Assembly (NCBI RefSeq): GCF_026240905.1
Contig: NZ_JAPEVI010000003.1
Location: 558,001 to 622,000, forward strand
Source of the DNA: Roseibium salinum
Lineage (GTDB): Bacteria; Pseudomonadota; Alphaproteobacteria; Rhizobiales; Stappiaceae
Reading direction: 5' to 3'
DNA: 64,000 nucleotides
Positions 50,943 to 60,076 of the stretch are shown in pieces. Under the pieces are notes generated by a model. It searched no databases, was not told the origin of the DNA, and worked only from the letters and a program-made list of their open reading frames with translations. The position numbers were made by a program, and so were the translations under genes. The number at the start of each line of letters is the position of its first letter. Position 1 is the first letter of the stretch.

Positions 50943-53104
50943 GCAGGATCCCGAACTATTCCGATAAGCCGTTCCGCAACGTTCTGAAGGCGGCGGAGGC
51001 CGGCGAGCGGCAAAACTGGGAAACCCCGGAGGGCATCGAGGTGCCGCCGGTCTACACGGCAGAAGACCTCGACGGGTTGAAGCATGTCGACACCTGGCCG
51101 GGCCTGCCGCCGTTCCTGCGCGGCCCCTATCCGACCATGTATGTCCAGCAGCCATGGACGGTCCGCCAGTATGCCGGGTTTTCGACGGCCGAGGATTCCA
51201 ACGCATTCTACCGGCGCAACCTTGCCGCCGGGCAGAAGGGCCTGTCGGTCGCCTTCGACCTTGCGACCCACCGGGGCTATGACAGCGACCATCCGCGCGT
51301 TTCGGGCGACGTCGGCATGGCGGGCGTGGCCATCGATTCCATCTATGACATGCGCACGCTGTTTTCCGGCATTCCGCTCGACAAGATGAGCGTTTCCATG
51401 ACCATGAACGGGGCCGTGCTGCCCGTTCTGGCGCTCTATATCGTTGCTGCGGAAGAGCAGGGCGTTGCCCAGAAGGATCTTTCGGGCACCATTCAGAACG
51501 ATATTCTGAAGGAGTTCATGGTCCGCAATACCTATATCTATCCGCCCAGGCATTCCATGCGGATCATCTCGGATATCTTCGAATATACGTCCGGGAACAT
51601 GCCGCGCTTCAACTCGATCTCCATTTCCGGCTATCACATGCAGGAGGCCGGGGCGACGGCGGACCTGGAACTGGCCTATACGATTGCCGACGGCATCGAA
51701 TATGCCCGCGCCGGGGTGGCGGCCGGGATGGATATCGACAAGTTCGCCCCGCGGCTTTCCTTTTTCTGGGCGATCGGCATGAACTTCTTCATGGAAGTCG
51801 CCAAGCTCAGGGCCGCGCGCCTTATCTGGGCGACGCTGATGGAAGAAAACTTCCAGCCGAAGAACCCGAAGTCGCTCTCCCTGCGCACCCATTCGCAGAC
51901 CTCCGGCTGGTCGCTGACGGCACAGGACGCCTTCAACAACGTGATGCGGACCTGCGTGGAGGCGATGGCGGCAACACAAGGGCATACCCAGTCCCTGCAC
52001 ACCAATGCGCTGGACGAGGCGCTGGCCCTGCCGACGGACTTTTCCGCGCGCATCGCCCGCAACACCCAATTGTTCCTGCAGCAGGAAAGCGGCACGACCC
52101 AGGTGATCGACCCCTGGGGCGGGTCCTACTACGTCGAGAAACTGACAGCCGATCTTGCGGAAAAGGCGATGGCGCATATCCGCGAGGTGGAACAACTCGG
52201 CGGCATGGCCAAGGCCATCGAGAAGGGTATTCCCAAGCTCAGGATCGAGGAAGCCGCCGCCAAGACGCAGGCACGGATCGACGGCGGCGCCCAGACCGTG
52301 GTGGGCGTGAACAAGTACAAGCCGAGCAGCGAGCAGTCCATTGACGTCCTGAAAGTGGACAATGCCCAGGTGCGTGGTGCCCAGGTCGACAAGCTGAAGC
52401 GCCTGCGCGCGGAGCGCAATGACGCGGAAACCCGGGCGGCTCTCGATGCATTGACCCGATGTGCCGAGACGGGCGAAGGCAACCTCCTGGATCTTTCGGT
52501 GAAAGCGGCACGTGCCATGGCGACCGTCGGTGAGATATCATTGGCGATGGAAAAGGTCTTCGACCGGCACAAAGCGGAGATCAAGTCGATATCGGGCGTC
52601 TACAAACGGGAGGCGGGGGCCATGTCCGGCGCCATCGAGAAAGTCCAGAAACTGGTCGAAGCCTTCGAGGAAAACGACGGTCGGAGGCCGCGCATTCTTG
52701 TCGCCAAGATGGGGCAGGACGGGCATGACCGTGGCCAGAAGGTGATCGCCTCCGCCTTTGCCGATCTCGGCTTCGACGTCGACATCGGCCCGTTGTTCCA
52801 GACGCCCGAAGAAGCCGCGCGCCAGGCGGTGGAAAACGATGTCCACGTGGTCGGCGTTTCCTCGCTGGCCGCCGGTCACCTGACGCTGGTTCCGGCTCTG
52901 AAGAAGGCGCTGGCGGACGAGGGCCGGGAGGACATCATGATTGTCGTCGGCGGTGTCGTGCCGCCGCAGGACTATGACGAGCTCCATAAATCCGGCGCGG
53001 CCGCGATCTTCCCGCCCGGAACCGTGATCGCGGAAGCGGCCGTCGACCTGATCCGCAAGCTGAACGAACAACTCGGTTACGGCCCGGCCGAGGCGGCGGA
53101 GTAA
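50939..53104 (+). CDS. scpA: Methylmalonyl-CoA mutase large (alpha) subunit MutB/ScpA
   Basis: A 721-residue catalytic subunit converting methylmalonyl-CoA to succinyl-CoA in propionate and branched-chain metabolism. Substrate-channel segment [32 protein letters not shown] near residue 62, [12 protein letters not shown] near 373, and the cobalamin-binding [14 protein letters not shown] near 594, with [16 protein letters not shown] and [12 protein letters not shown] behind it. All match the functional subunit. MetH (left edge) and MeaB (38.8 kb) are other B12-linked genes in the window. Confidence 0.96.
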   Translation: MSRIPNYSDKPFRNVLKAAEAGERQNWETPEGIEVPPVYTAEDLDGLKHVDTWPGLPPFLRGPYPTMYVQQPWTVRQYAGFSTAEDSNAFYRRNLAAGQKGLSVAFDLATHRGYDSDHPRVSGDVGMAGVAIDSIYDMRTLFSGIPLDKMSVSMTMNGAVLPVLALYIVAAEEQGVAQKDLSGTIQNDILKEFMVRNTYIYPPRHSMRIISDIFEYTSGNMPRFNSISISGYHMQEAGATADLELAYTIADGIEYARAGVAAGMDIDKFAPRLSFFWAIGMNFFMEVAKLRAARLIWATLMEENFQPKNPKSLSLRTHSQTSGWSLTAQDAFNNVMRTCVEAMAATQGHTQSLHTNALDEALALPTDFSARIARNTQLFLQQESGTTQVIDPWGGSYYVEKLTADLAEKAMAHIREVEQLGGMAKAIEKGIPKLRIEEAAAKTQARIDGGAQTVVGVNKYKPSSEQSIDVLKVDNAQVRGAQVDKLKRLRAERNDAETRAALDALTRCAETGEGNLLDLSVKAARAMATVGEISLAMEKVFDRHKAEIKSISGVYKREAGAMSGAIEKVQKLVEAFEENDGRRPRILVAKMGQDGHDRGQKVIASAFADLGFDVDIGPLFQTPEEAARQAVENDVHVVGVSSLAAGHLTLVPALKKALADEGREDIMIVVGGVVPPQDYDELHKSGAAAIFPPGTVIAEAAVDLIRKLNEQLGYGPAEAAE

Positions 53105-53142
53105 CGGCAAGCAAGACAGTCGCCATATCGGGGAGTTGCGGA

Positions 53143-53562
53143 TTGAGCGAGAGACTGACGGGCGGATGCCTTTGTGAAGCCGTGCGCTATGTGTGCGAGG
53201 CGCCGCCGAAGATCACCGTCCACTGCTACTGCACCGACTGCCGGAAGATCGGCGGGACGGGACATGCGACGCATTCCGTCTTCGACGAGGACGTCTTCCT
53301 GCTGACGGGCAGGGTTTCCGAATTTGAGAAGACGGCCGACAGCGGCCGGAAAATCAACCGGCGGTTCTGCCCGGTCTGCGGCAGTGCGCTGTTTCACACG
53401 CGCACCGGCATGGAGGGGCTGGTCGTGGTCCGGACCTCCTCGCTCGATGATCCTGACAGCGTCACTCCGGAGTGGGCGATCTATGTCTCGCGGGCCGTTT
53501 CCTGGGACCATGTCGATACCGATCTTCAGTGTTTTGAGGAAATGACACCACAGGCGCGATAA
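53143..53562 (+). CDS. GFA-fold protein (third in window)
   Basis: A 139-residue GFA-fold protein starting with TTG that follows GGGGAG. Zinc/Cys positions: GGCLCEAVRY near residue 7, HCYCTDCRKIGG near 27, and RFCPVCGSALFHTRTG near 74. It is a different branch from the two GFA proteins near 9 kb. It lies 38 bases after scpA on the same strand and could be part of that transcript, though a functional link is not evident. Confidence 0.85.
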   Translation: MSERLTGGCLCEAVRYVCEAPPKITVHCYCTDCRKIGGTGHATHSVFDEDVFLLTGRVSEFEKTADSGRKINRRFCPVCGSALFHTRTGMEGLVVVRTSSLDDPDSVTPEWAIYVSRAVSWDHVDTDLQCFEEMTPQAR

Positions 53563-53671
53563 GTCGGTATTCCTATGACCGGTTACGTTCAGCCACGGCG
53601 TTCTGAACGCATTTGACCCGTGTTGCAGAAGGGAAGATATTCGCGGCCGCAACGAGTGAAAAGTCAATTGA

Positions 53672-54052
53672 ATGGGGTGGAGCCTTCGCAAATGGTCCGG
53701 TCTCGTCAAACGGGATATTCACGCCCTCTATCTGGCCAGCCGCGACCCGAGAGTGCCCTGGTACGTCAAGGGCCTTGCCGTCCTCATCGCGGCGTATGCA
53801 GTCTCGCCGATTGATCTCATTCCGGATTTCATTCCTGTCCTCGGCTACCTGGACGATCTGTTGCTTCTGCCGCTTGGCATCGCCCTCGTGGTGAAACTGA
53901 TACCCGGCGACGTGATGGACGAGTGCCGCGACCGGGCGGCGCGGGCCGCCGGAGAACCGGTCAGCCTGGCCGCCGCGGCTGTGGTCATCGTGCTGTGGGT
54001 CCTGGTGCTGGTGTTCGTCGTCCGGTTTTACGTGTCGTCCTCTGCCGCCTGA
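53672..54052 (+). CDS. YkvA-family (DUF1232) membrane protein
   Basis: A 126-residue protein with the DUF1232 hallmark WYVKGLAVLIAAYAVSPIDLIPDFIPVLGYLDD at about residues 30-62 and two hydrophobic helices (DLLLLPLGIALVVKLI and AAAVVIVLWVLVLVFVVRF). Function unknown in all bacteria. The ATG lacks a visible ribosome-binding site. It stands alone between the GFA gene and a TRAP-permease remnant on the other strand. Confidence 0.85.
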   Translation: MGWSLRKWSGLVKRDIHALYLASRDPRVPWYVKGLAVLIAAYAVSPIDLIPDFIPVLGYLDDLLLLPLGIALVVKLIPGDVMDECRDRAARAAGEPVSLAAAAVVIVLWVLVLVFVVRFYVSSSAA

Positions 54053-54060
54053 GCAATGCC

Positions 54061-54204
54061 TCACCCGTAGACCACATTCGGAAGCCAGGTGATCAGCTCC
54101 GGGAAGACCATACACAGCACCAGTCCGACAACCTGGAGCCCCAGGAATGGCAGCGCCGACTTGAAGATGTCGGTCATCGGGATTTCCGCCGGAGCCACGC
54201 CTGC
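54061..54204 (-). pseudogene. Remnant of TRAP-transporter large permease (DctM), C-terminal end
   Basis: On the minus strand the frame reads AGVAPAEIPMTDIFKSALPF, then LGLQVVGLVLCMVFPELITWLPNVVYG and a stop, which matches the C-terminal end of TRAP DctM subunits (typically GVAPKEI...FPQIALWLP...YG). Upstream of residue 1 the similarity ends abruptly near 54205-54213 and the haloacid dehalogenase region begins. It is therefore a deletion scar, not a gene. It overlaps no other recognised gene. Confidence 0.75.
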
Positions 54205-54292
54205 AAAACATCTTTTCCAAAATGAGAAGAATGGTGACGACTATTGAGCGATCGGAAAAATTCCAAACCGATCGTCGAAGAACGGTCGTGCT

Positions 54293-54955
54293 CTATCCGA
54301 GTGTCGTGAGCCCCGTCAGGTCGGCCAGCACCGCTTTGGCGGCAAGATCGGGATATTCGTCCGGCATGCCCATCCGGTTCACCCAAACGGTGCGGAAGCC
54401 GAAGGCGCTCGCTCCGGCAATGTCCCAGCGGTTGGACGACTGAAAGGACACCTCTTCCGGGTAGATGCGGAAATGGGTAGTGACCATTTCATAGACCTGC
54501 GGGTCGGTCTTGAAGGTCCTCAGCGTATCGACGGAAAAGATCTCATCGAAAAGCTCGGTCAGGCCGGCAGCCTTTGCGGCGGCTTCCAGCATCGCCGGCG
54601 AGCCGTTGGACAGAATGGCGATTTTTGCGCCGGAGGCCTTCAGGTCGGTCAGGACCTTGGGCACTTCCGGGTAACAGTCGAGCTCCCAATAGGCGCTCAA
54701 GAGATCCTCGCGCAAGGACTTGTCGGCGGAGGGCACCAGGGCGAAGGCCGTGTCCAGGCCCTGCTGCGTCAACTCCCAGAAGTCCTTGTACTGCCCCATC
54801 AGGGCACGGACCCAGGAGTATTCCAGCTGCTTTTCGCGCCAGAGCGAGGAAAGTCTCTGGGCGTCCGGCCCAAGTTTGGCGGCATGCTTGCGGACGGCAG
54901 CGTGCACATCAAACAAGGTGCCATACGCATCAAACACATAAGCGGCTTGCGCCAT
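54293..54955 (-). CDS. Haloacid dehalogenase type II (HAD superfamily)
   Basis: A 220-residue (S)-2-haloacid dehalogenase-like enzyme. HAD motif I FDAYGTLFDVHAAV with catalytic Asp near residue 9, cap-domain segment QLEYSWVRALMGQYKDFWELT (substrate Arg/Tyr), motif II ILSNGSPAM near 115, motif III Lys in TFKTDPQVYEMV near 149 and motif IV SSNRWDIAGASAFGF near 173. These are the type-II signatures. It hydrolyses short 2-haloalkanoates to hydroxy acids; true substrates may differ. It stands next to the TRAP remnant, suggesting lost uptake genes for such acids (inference). Confidence 0.92.
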   Translation of the reverse strand: MAQAAYVFDAYGTLFDVHAAVRKHAAKLGPDAQRLSSLWREKQLEYSWVRALMGQYKDFWELTQQGLDTAFALVPSADKSLREDLLSAYWELDCYPEVPKVLTDLKASGAKIAILSNGSPAMLEAAAKAAGLTELFDEIFSVDTLRTFKTDPQVYEMVTTHFRIYPEEVSFQSSNRWDIAGASAFGFRTVWVNRMGMPDEYPDLAAKAVLADLTGLTTLG

Positions 54956-55120
54956 GTTCAGCCCTCCATCGCTCCGACTTTACCGACGATCGGTTCTTGC
55001 ACGGTCAACCGGTATCGATCGGCCGCCGCCGATCCGGCAACGGCGGAAGAGAACAGTGCGGCGGCGCGTGCGTCAAGCGCTGTCGGCCGGGAAATAAGTC
55101 GTAGCCGGACGACGGAGCCC

Positions 55121-55555
55121 TTACTGCGGAGGCGGCAGTGTGATCGCCCCGTCCGGCTCGACGGACCAGAACGGGTTGTGGGCGATCTCAAGCTGGTGTC
55201 CGCCCGGCACTCCCACGTAAGAGGAATAGCCGCCCCAGAACGCCTTTTCCGGGTGTTTGACCGGTTTGGCACCGGCGGACAGGGCCTTCTGGAAAGCCTG
55301 ATCGACATCTTCCTCGGAGCGGCCGTTCCAGGCAAGCGTGACGGCGCCGGTCGTGTGGTCCGTAACCGGGCGCCCGATCTCCCTGGCAAGGGCCTCACGG
55401 CTGTAGATGGCAAATACACCGCCCGGTATCTGAAAGAAGGCGATGTCGGGTGAAGGAGCCGCATTGACCTGCCAGCCAAGCCCCACCTCGAAAAAGCGGC
55501 GCGCCTCGGAGGCATCCGGCACTGCGAGCGTGACCATTGAAATGCGCTGTTCCAT
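55121..55555 (-). CDS. VOC-family (glyoxalase-like) protein
   Basis: A 144-residue VOC protein: SMVTLAVPDASEARRFFEVGLGW opening, IAFFQIPGGVFAIYSREALA, and the second unit GAVTLAWNGRSEEDVDQAFQKALSAGAKPVKHPEKAFWGGYSSYVGVPGGHQLEIAHNP. ATG 55555 has GGAG nine bases before; an in-frame ATG at 55570 is also possible. The YVGVPGGHQLEIAHNPFW end is typical of a VOC group with unknown function. Between it and the class IV aminotransferase (divergent) are 270 bases without another gene. Confidence 0.83.
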   Translation of the reverse strand: MEQRISMVTLAVPDASEARRFFEVGLGWQVNAAPSPDIAFFQIPGGVFAIYSREALAREIGRPVTDHTTGAVTLAWNGRSEEDVDQAFQKALSAGAKPVKHPEKAFWGGYSSYVGVPGGHQLEIAHNPFWSVEPDGAITLPPPQ

Positions 55556-55824
55556 ATCAGATAGCTCCATTGGAAGGATGGGAACATTTACAGAACATCT
55601 GTTTCGGCATGTCAATATGTGGATATTTGGGTGTCACGCGGCCAGTGGAATATTCTTATCGACAATTGCTCGCAAGCGAACAGATTTATCTCGCCAGGCT
55701 GGTCTGTTTGGAAGAAGGGCAGCAACTTTTTCGAAAATTCCGGTAAGCTATTGACCTCGGGTTTGGGCCGGTGTTGTTTCGGGACAACGACCTGCCGGCC
55801 GGCAACAATCAAAAGGGAAGAGAC

Positions 55825-56682
55825 ATGAGCGGTTGGAGTGACACGTGGACCTGGATCGACGGGAAATGGCACGATGGCAATCCACCGATCATGGGCCCGC
55901 GCACCCATGCGTCCTGGCTGGGGTCCAGTGTTTTCGACGGGGCGCGCTTCTTTGAAGGCGTGATGCCGGACATCGACCAGCACTGCAAGCGCGTCAACGA
56001 TTCCGCGATCGCGCTCGGCATCCGACCGACCATGGAGGTGGGCGAGATGGTCGAGCTTACCCGTGAAGGCTGCGCCAGGTTCAGAAGCGATCAGCAGATC
56101 TACGTCAAGCCGATGTACTGGGCCGAACGGGACGGCCCGGGGATCATCACCGGCGATCCGGAGAGCACCCGTTTCTGCCTGTGCCTGTTCGATGCGCCGA
56201 TGGCCCCCGCGGACGCAGCCATGAGCATAACCCTTTCTCCGTACCGGCGCCCGACCATGGAATGCATGCCCGTGAACGCCAAGGCGGGCTGTCTTTATCC
56301 GAACAATGCCCGGGCCATGCTGGAGGCCAAGAACAGGGGCTTTGACAATGCGCTCGTGCGCGACATGCTCGGCAACGTGGCCGAACTGACATCCGCCAAC
56401 ATCTTCATGGCGAAGGACGGCAACGTGCACACGCCGGCACCGAACGGCACCTTCCTGAACGGCATCACCCGCCAGCGTGTGATCCGGCTTCTGAAAGATG
56501 CCGGCTACGACGTCTTTGAACGGACGATGGAGTATGGCGAATTCCTGGAAGCCGACGAGATCTTTTCAACCGGGAACTACAACAAGGTGACCCCGGTCAA
56601 GCGCATCGAGGAGCGGGACCTTCAGCCGGGACCGATCGCGGCGCGGGCGCGGGACCTCTATTGGGACTTTGCCCACGCGTGA
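55825..56682 (+). CDS. Class IV (branched-chain-type) PLP aminotransferase
   Basis: A 285-residue fold-type IV aminotransferase: GPRTHASWLGSSVFDGARFFEGVMPDIDQHCKRVNDSA opening, PLP lysine in MPVNAKAGCLYPNNARAMLEAKNRGFDNALVRD near residue 150 (NAK in place of usual K..G), EANIF-like ELTSANIFMAKDG, GITRQRVIRLL and FSTGNYNKVTPV. It resembles the D-amino-acid/branched-chain aminotransferase group. ATG 55825 follows AAAGGGAAGAGAC. Substrate not defined. Confidence 0.9.
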   Translation: MSGWSDTWTWIDGKWHDGNPPIMGPRTHASWLGSSVFDGARFFEGVMPDIDQHCKRVNDSAIALGIRPTMEVGEMVELTREGCARFRSDQQIYVKPMYWAERDGPGIITGDPESTRFCLCLFDAPMAPADAAMSITLSPYRRPTMECMPVNAKAGCLYPNNARAMLEAKNRGFDNALVRDMLGNVAELTSANIFMAKDGNVHTPAPNGTFLNGITRQRVIRLLKDAGYDVFERTMEYGEFLEADEIFSTGNYNKVTPVKRIEERDLQPGPIAARARDLYWDFAHA

Positions 56683-56685
56683 GGT

Positions 56686-57864
56686 TCAGCCCTGGCGACC
56701 GACCAGCGCGGCCGCGATGACAAGCGCTGCGGCCGCCGCCAGCGAGGGCAACTGGAAGGAGCCGGTCATTTCGTACAGCCGGCCGGCGAACCAGGGGCCG
56801 AGAACCTGGCCGAGGCCGAAACTGGCGGTCAGGACCGCCAGCATCTGCCGGATGGCGGCGAGCCCGCCCGCACTGGCCTGCCGCCGGGTCTCCATCAATC
56901 CGAGCGCCGTGATGCCCATGAACGTGGCGCCCAGAAGCGCCGCTCCCAGAAGAAACAGCGCCGGGCCGGTGCCGGCAACGGTCAGGGCCACGCCTGTCGC
57001 CTCCAGCATGCAGGCGAGGGCGAAGGCCCTGCGGGCACCTGTCCTGAGGGCAATCCTGTTCCAGACATAGATTGACGGCGCGGCGCACAGTCCCACTGCC
57101 AGCCAGACAAGCTGCTCGGTGGATTGCAGCTCCGGCGTGCTCCGCGCGATGGTGGATACGAAGGTCGCGGTGATCACATAGCCGAAGCCGAAGAGACCAT
57201 AGGCGAGGATGAGGCGCAGCAGACTTGCATTGATATAGCTCGCATCCGCGGGAAGCCGGGTGCTGCCGTCGGCCGGAGCTTTTGCTGCCGGCGGCTCGTC
57301 GGGGACAAGTCCTGCCGCGATCAGCAGAAACACAAGTGTCGCGCCGCCGCTCGCCAGCCAGAGTTGCCGCCAGTCGGCCGCCATCTGATCAAGGCCTGCA
57401 ACAAGCAGGGCCGAGAAGGCGATGCCGCAGCCGACACCGGCAAAATAAAGGGCCGAGAGGCCGCCACGACCGGCAACGTTCAACCGGTCGAGGATCAGGG
57501 TGGTCGAAAAGACCAGGACAAAGGCACTGGCGACGCCGCTGACGAAGCGGATGAAGAGAAACGCCCAAAGCGAAACGGTCAGGGCCATTGCCGCGCTGGT
57601 CAGGGCGCTGACGAGGAGGCCGCCGAGAAACCAGACCCTCGGCCGGCCGGGCAGGGATTTGGAGGTGCCTGCAAGGGCTCCGGCCAGATAGCCGAGGAAA
57701 TTCGCCGAGGCGATCAGCCCGGCATCTTCCGCCGGCAGGTTCAGGCCATCAGCCATGAAGGGCAGGATCGGCGTATAGACGAACCGGCCGATGCCCATGG
57801 CCGCAGCCAGCGAAAACAGTCCACCAAGGGCAAGCGCCACGGGTGCCCGGTCTTGTGATGGCAT
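56686..57864 (-). CDS. MFS transporter, YbfB/YjiJ family
   Basis: A 392-residue MFS protein with 12 hydrophobic segments. The N-terminal MGIGRFVYTPILPFMADGLNLPAEDAGLIASANFLGYLAGAL is the characteristic start of the YbfB/YjiJ (DUF1228) group; a loop between helices 2 and 3 (TSKSLPGRPRVWFLGG) and SGVASAFVLVFSTTLI follow. Substrate unknown. ATG 57864 is chosen where the family's N-terminus begins. It converges with the aminotransferase gene, three bases apart. Confidence 0.9.
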   Translation of the reverse strand: MPSQDRAPVALALGGLFSLAAAMGIGRFVYTPILPFMADGLNLPAEDAGLIASANFLGYLAGALAGTSKSLPGRPRVWFLGGLLVSALTSAAMALTVSLWAFLFIRFVSGVASAFVLVFSTTLILDRLNVAGRGGLSALYFAGVGCGIAFSALLVAGLDQMAADWRQLWLASGGATLVFLLIAAGLVPDEPPAAKAPADGSTRLPADASYINASLLRLILAYGLFGFGYVITATFVSTIARSTPELQSTEQLVWLAVGLCAAPSIYVWNRIALRTGARRAFALACMLEATGVALTVAGTGPALFLLGAALLGATFMGITALGLMETRRQASAGGLAAIRQMLAVLTASFGLGQVLGPWFAGRLYEMTGSFQLPSLAAAAALVIAAALVGRQG

Positions 57865-58016
57865 GCGGACCTCATGGAAGGCTGGGCAGGAAACCGAGGG
57901 CGGAGCCGCCTCGACGCAGGATATGATTACCTGCCATGCCCAACAGCGCTTGTCACTGGGGAACATGCTCTGACCGGGAGGTCGCAACCGGCCGGCTGTC
58001 GGTCATTCAAAACCAC

Positions 58017-58050
58017 AAAAGCCCTGCAATGGGATCACTGCAGGGCTTTT
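58017..58050 (-). terminator. Intrinsic terminator of the small Cys-rich protein gene
   Basis: AAAAGCCCTGCA and TGCAGGGCTTTT form a perfect 12-bp stem with a ten-base loop; on the minus strand it ends in TTTT. It lies 19 bases beyond the small Cys-rich gene's end and before the MFS gene, which is on the same strand. Confidence 0.85.
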
Positions 58051-58068
58051 GAGAGAGCGGCGCGACTA

Positions 58069-58401
58069 TCAGTTCGCGCGGCGGACGGGCTGGACGGCCG
58101 GAACGATAAGGCGGGTATCGGAGCGTGTGGCCTTGCGCAGAGCGCTGGTCTTCACGGATTTGAGCTTGGCGCCCGGCATTTCCGAGATGGATTTGTGAAC
58201 CGCGTCGCAATGGTCCATGCTTTCAGTATAGCAGCTGTTCGGATAACCGCTGGTCTCGGCGTTGCAATAGCTGATCCAGTTGTTGTAGCAATCGCCGAGG
58301 TTACTTCCGTCGCTCGGACCGGCCTGTGAAGTGATCGTGGTCGCGACAAGAATTCCACCGGCAACAAGGGCGGCGATAGTGTAAGTATTGTTGAATCTCA
58401 T
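58069..58401 (-). CDS. Small exported Cys-containing protein of unknown function
   Basis: A 110-residue protein with a signal peptide (IAALVAGGILVATTITSQAG) and four Cys in GDCYNNWISYCNAETSGYPNSCYTESMDHC, likely two disulfides. The second half is basic (SVKTSALRKATRSDTRLIVPAVQPVRRAN). I do not recognise it; it has its own terminator and probably its own promoter. ATG 58401 has AAGGA upstream (an in-frame ATG at 58407 is nearer to it). Confidence 0.72.
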   Translation of the reverse strand: MRFNNTYTIAALVAGGILVATTITSQAGPSDGSNLGDCYNNWISYCNAETSGYPNSCYTESMDHCDAVHKSISEMPGAKLKSVKTSALRKATRSDTRLIVPAVQPVRRAN

Positions 58402-58755
58402 AATCATATTCCTTTTTAAATGACGGCCGTTGTTGGCTGCGAGGCAAGAGATAGTCTTAATATGCAGAATTGATCGTGCTGGAGATCACACAAATTCTTT
58501 TCCGCGTGAATCAATGCCGTGAAGACGGGCGGCAAGGGAACTTGCGTTCCCTGCGGGCATTTAGATGGAGCAGCGAAAATCTGACGGGATATGATGCCGT
58601 TCCGCCGGAACTGCAAAATAAAAAAGAAAAAACTTTCTTATTTTGCGTTCCGCGCTTGCCGTCACGGCTCAGGACTCTTATTTTCCCGCTCGACGCGGCC
58701 CTCGCCGGACCACTGGTCCAGGCCGCCGGTCACCGATCTATTTGAGGAGTTTGTC
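58402..58755. other. Intergenic region upstream of sodB
   Basis: The 354 bases between the small Cys-rich gene and sodB contain AT-rich stretches and a 7-bp hairpin (AGGGAAC / GTTCCCT, 58535-58552) without T run. GAGGAG at 58744 is the ribosome-binding site of sodB. No clear Fur or Irr box is identified by eye. Confidence 0.45.
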
Positions 58756-59358
58756 ATGTCTTTCGAATTGCCTGACCTGCCGTATGCATATGATGCACTG
58801 GCCCCTTACATGTCTGCTGAAACCCTCGAGTTTCACCATGACAAGCACCACCAGGCCTATGTCTCAAAGGGCAACGATCTGCTCAAAGGCAGTGGCCTGG
58901 AAGGCAAGTCCCTGGAAGAGATTGTCAAGGAAAGCCACGGCAAGAACGCGCCGCTGTTCAACAATGCCGGCCAGCACTACAACCACATCCATTTCTGGAA
59001 ATGGATGAAGAAGGACGGTGGCGGAACGTCCCTGCCGGGCGCGCTCTCTTCCGCGATCAACAGCGATCTGGGTGGCTATGACAAGTTCCGCGCCGACTTC
59101 GTGGCAGCCGGTGTCGGCCAGTTCGGTTCCGGCTGGGCCTGGATTGCTGTCAAGAACGGCAAGCTGGAAATCATGAAGACGCCGAACGGCGAAAACCCGC
59201 TCGTTCATGGCGCCACCCCGATCCTCGGCTGCGACGTGTGGGAGCATTCCTATTACATCGATTACCGCAATGCGCGTCCGAAATACCTGGAAGCTTTCGT
59301 CGACAACCTGATCAACTGGGACTACGTCCTGGAACTCTACGAAGCGGCCGCAAAATAA
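58756..59358 (+). CDS. sodB: Superoxide dismutase, Fe/Mn type
   Basis: A 200-residue superoxide dismutase. Metal ligands are in LEFHHDKHHQAY (His near 27), NNAGQHYNHIHFWKWM (His near 75), and DVWEHSYYIDY (Asp and His near 157-161). FGSGWAWIAVKNGKL is the usual central stretch. The NNAGQHYNH segment is typical of Fe-type enzymes but metal choice is not decided from sequence. ATG follows GAGGAG. A terminator follows, so it is a single-gene unit. Confidence 0.96.
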   Translation: MSFELPDLPYAYDALAPYMSAETLEFHHDKHHQAYVSKGNDLLKGSGLEGKSLEEIVKESHGKNAPLFNNAGQHYNHIHFWKWMKKDGGGTSLPGALSSAINSDLGGYDKFRADFVAAGVGQFGSGWAWIAVKNGKLEIMKTPNGENPLVHGATPILGCDVWEHSYYIDYRNARPKYLEAFVDNLINWDYVLELYEAAAK

Positions 59359-59384
59359 GGCTGCTTCAATTTCTGCATTTCCAG

Positions 59385-59416
59385 AACCCCGGTCCGGCAG
59401 GGCCGGGGTTTTCTTT
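59385..59416 (+). terminator. Intrinsic terminator of sodB
   Basis: AACCCCGG pairs with CCGGGGTT around a ten-base loop, followed by TTCTTTTT. It lies 27 bases past the sodB stop. Confidence 0.85.
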
Positions 59417-59567
59417 TTGTCCATGACGTTTCGTCAGCGTTGACACACTGTTCAGCGATAAGTGCCGTGTTCACGGGAGCGTGATTTTATTACCGACCCG
59501 TTCTTGCGCTGTACTTGCCCTGGTGCCTTACGCACCGTCAAACGCGTTGATCGAGAGGGAGAGGAAC

Positions 59568-60029
59568 ATGCGGATTATCCGGAAAGCTGCGGCAGTGAGC
59601 CTGATAGCGGGACTGGGGCTGGCCGCCACCGTTGCCTACGCGGCCGAAGATCCCATCAAGACCCGCCAGGCCATCATGTCATCGGTCGGCGCGGCGGCAG
59701 GGCTCGGCGGCGGAATGATGAAGGGCGAGATCGACTACGTCCCGGCTGCCGGCAAAGCGGCCATCGCGACCATGCGTGCAGCGTCACTGGCCTATGGCGA
59801 TTATTTTCCCGCCGGATCGGACCAGGGGGACACCGCCGCGTTGCCCGCGGTCTGGGAGGACCGGGCAGGGTTTGACGAGAAGCTTGCCGATTTTGCGGCG
59901 GCGGCCGAAAAGGCCGTGGAAGCTTCCGGCAAGGAAGGGCCGGCCGATGTCGAGGCCTTCAAGGCCGCTTTCGGCCCGGTGCTCCAGGCTTGCAAGGCCT
60001 GTCACGAGACTTATCGTAAGAGCAACTGA
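59568..60029 (+). CDS. Cytochrome c-prime (class II c-type cytochrome)
   Basis: A 153-residue exported protein: signal peptide RIIRKAAAVSLIAGLGLAATVAYA, then a four-helix bundle and the C-terminal haem motif CKACHETYRKSN (Cys142, Cys145, His146). Length and placement of the motif near the end fit cytochrome c-prime. These bind NO or act in electron transfer. It is 47 bases before the dihaem cytochrome, same direction. Confidence 0.9.
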   Translation: MRIIRKAAAVSLIAGLGLAATVAYAAEDPIKTRQAIMSSVGAAAGLGGGMMKGEIDYVPAAGKAAIATMRAASLAYGDYFPAGSDQGDTAALPAVWEDRAGFDEKLADFAAAAEKAVEASGKEGPADVEAFKAAFGPVLQACKACHETYRKSN

Positions 60030-60076
60030 CCGGCTCCTGACCGAGGTCCGGCAAGGAAGAAACCTGGAGAGGCCCC

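Noticed and set aside
48912..52195. Long minus-strand frames opposite mutA and scpA
   Set aside because: They are antisense to well-conserved genes and carry no motifs.
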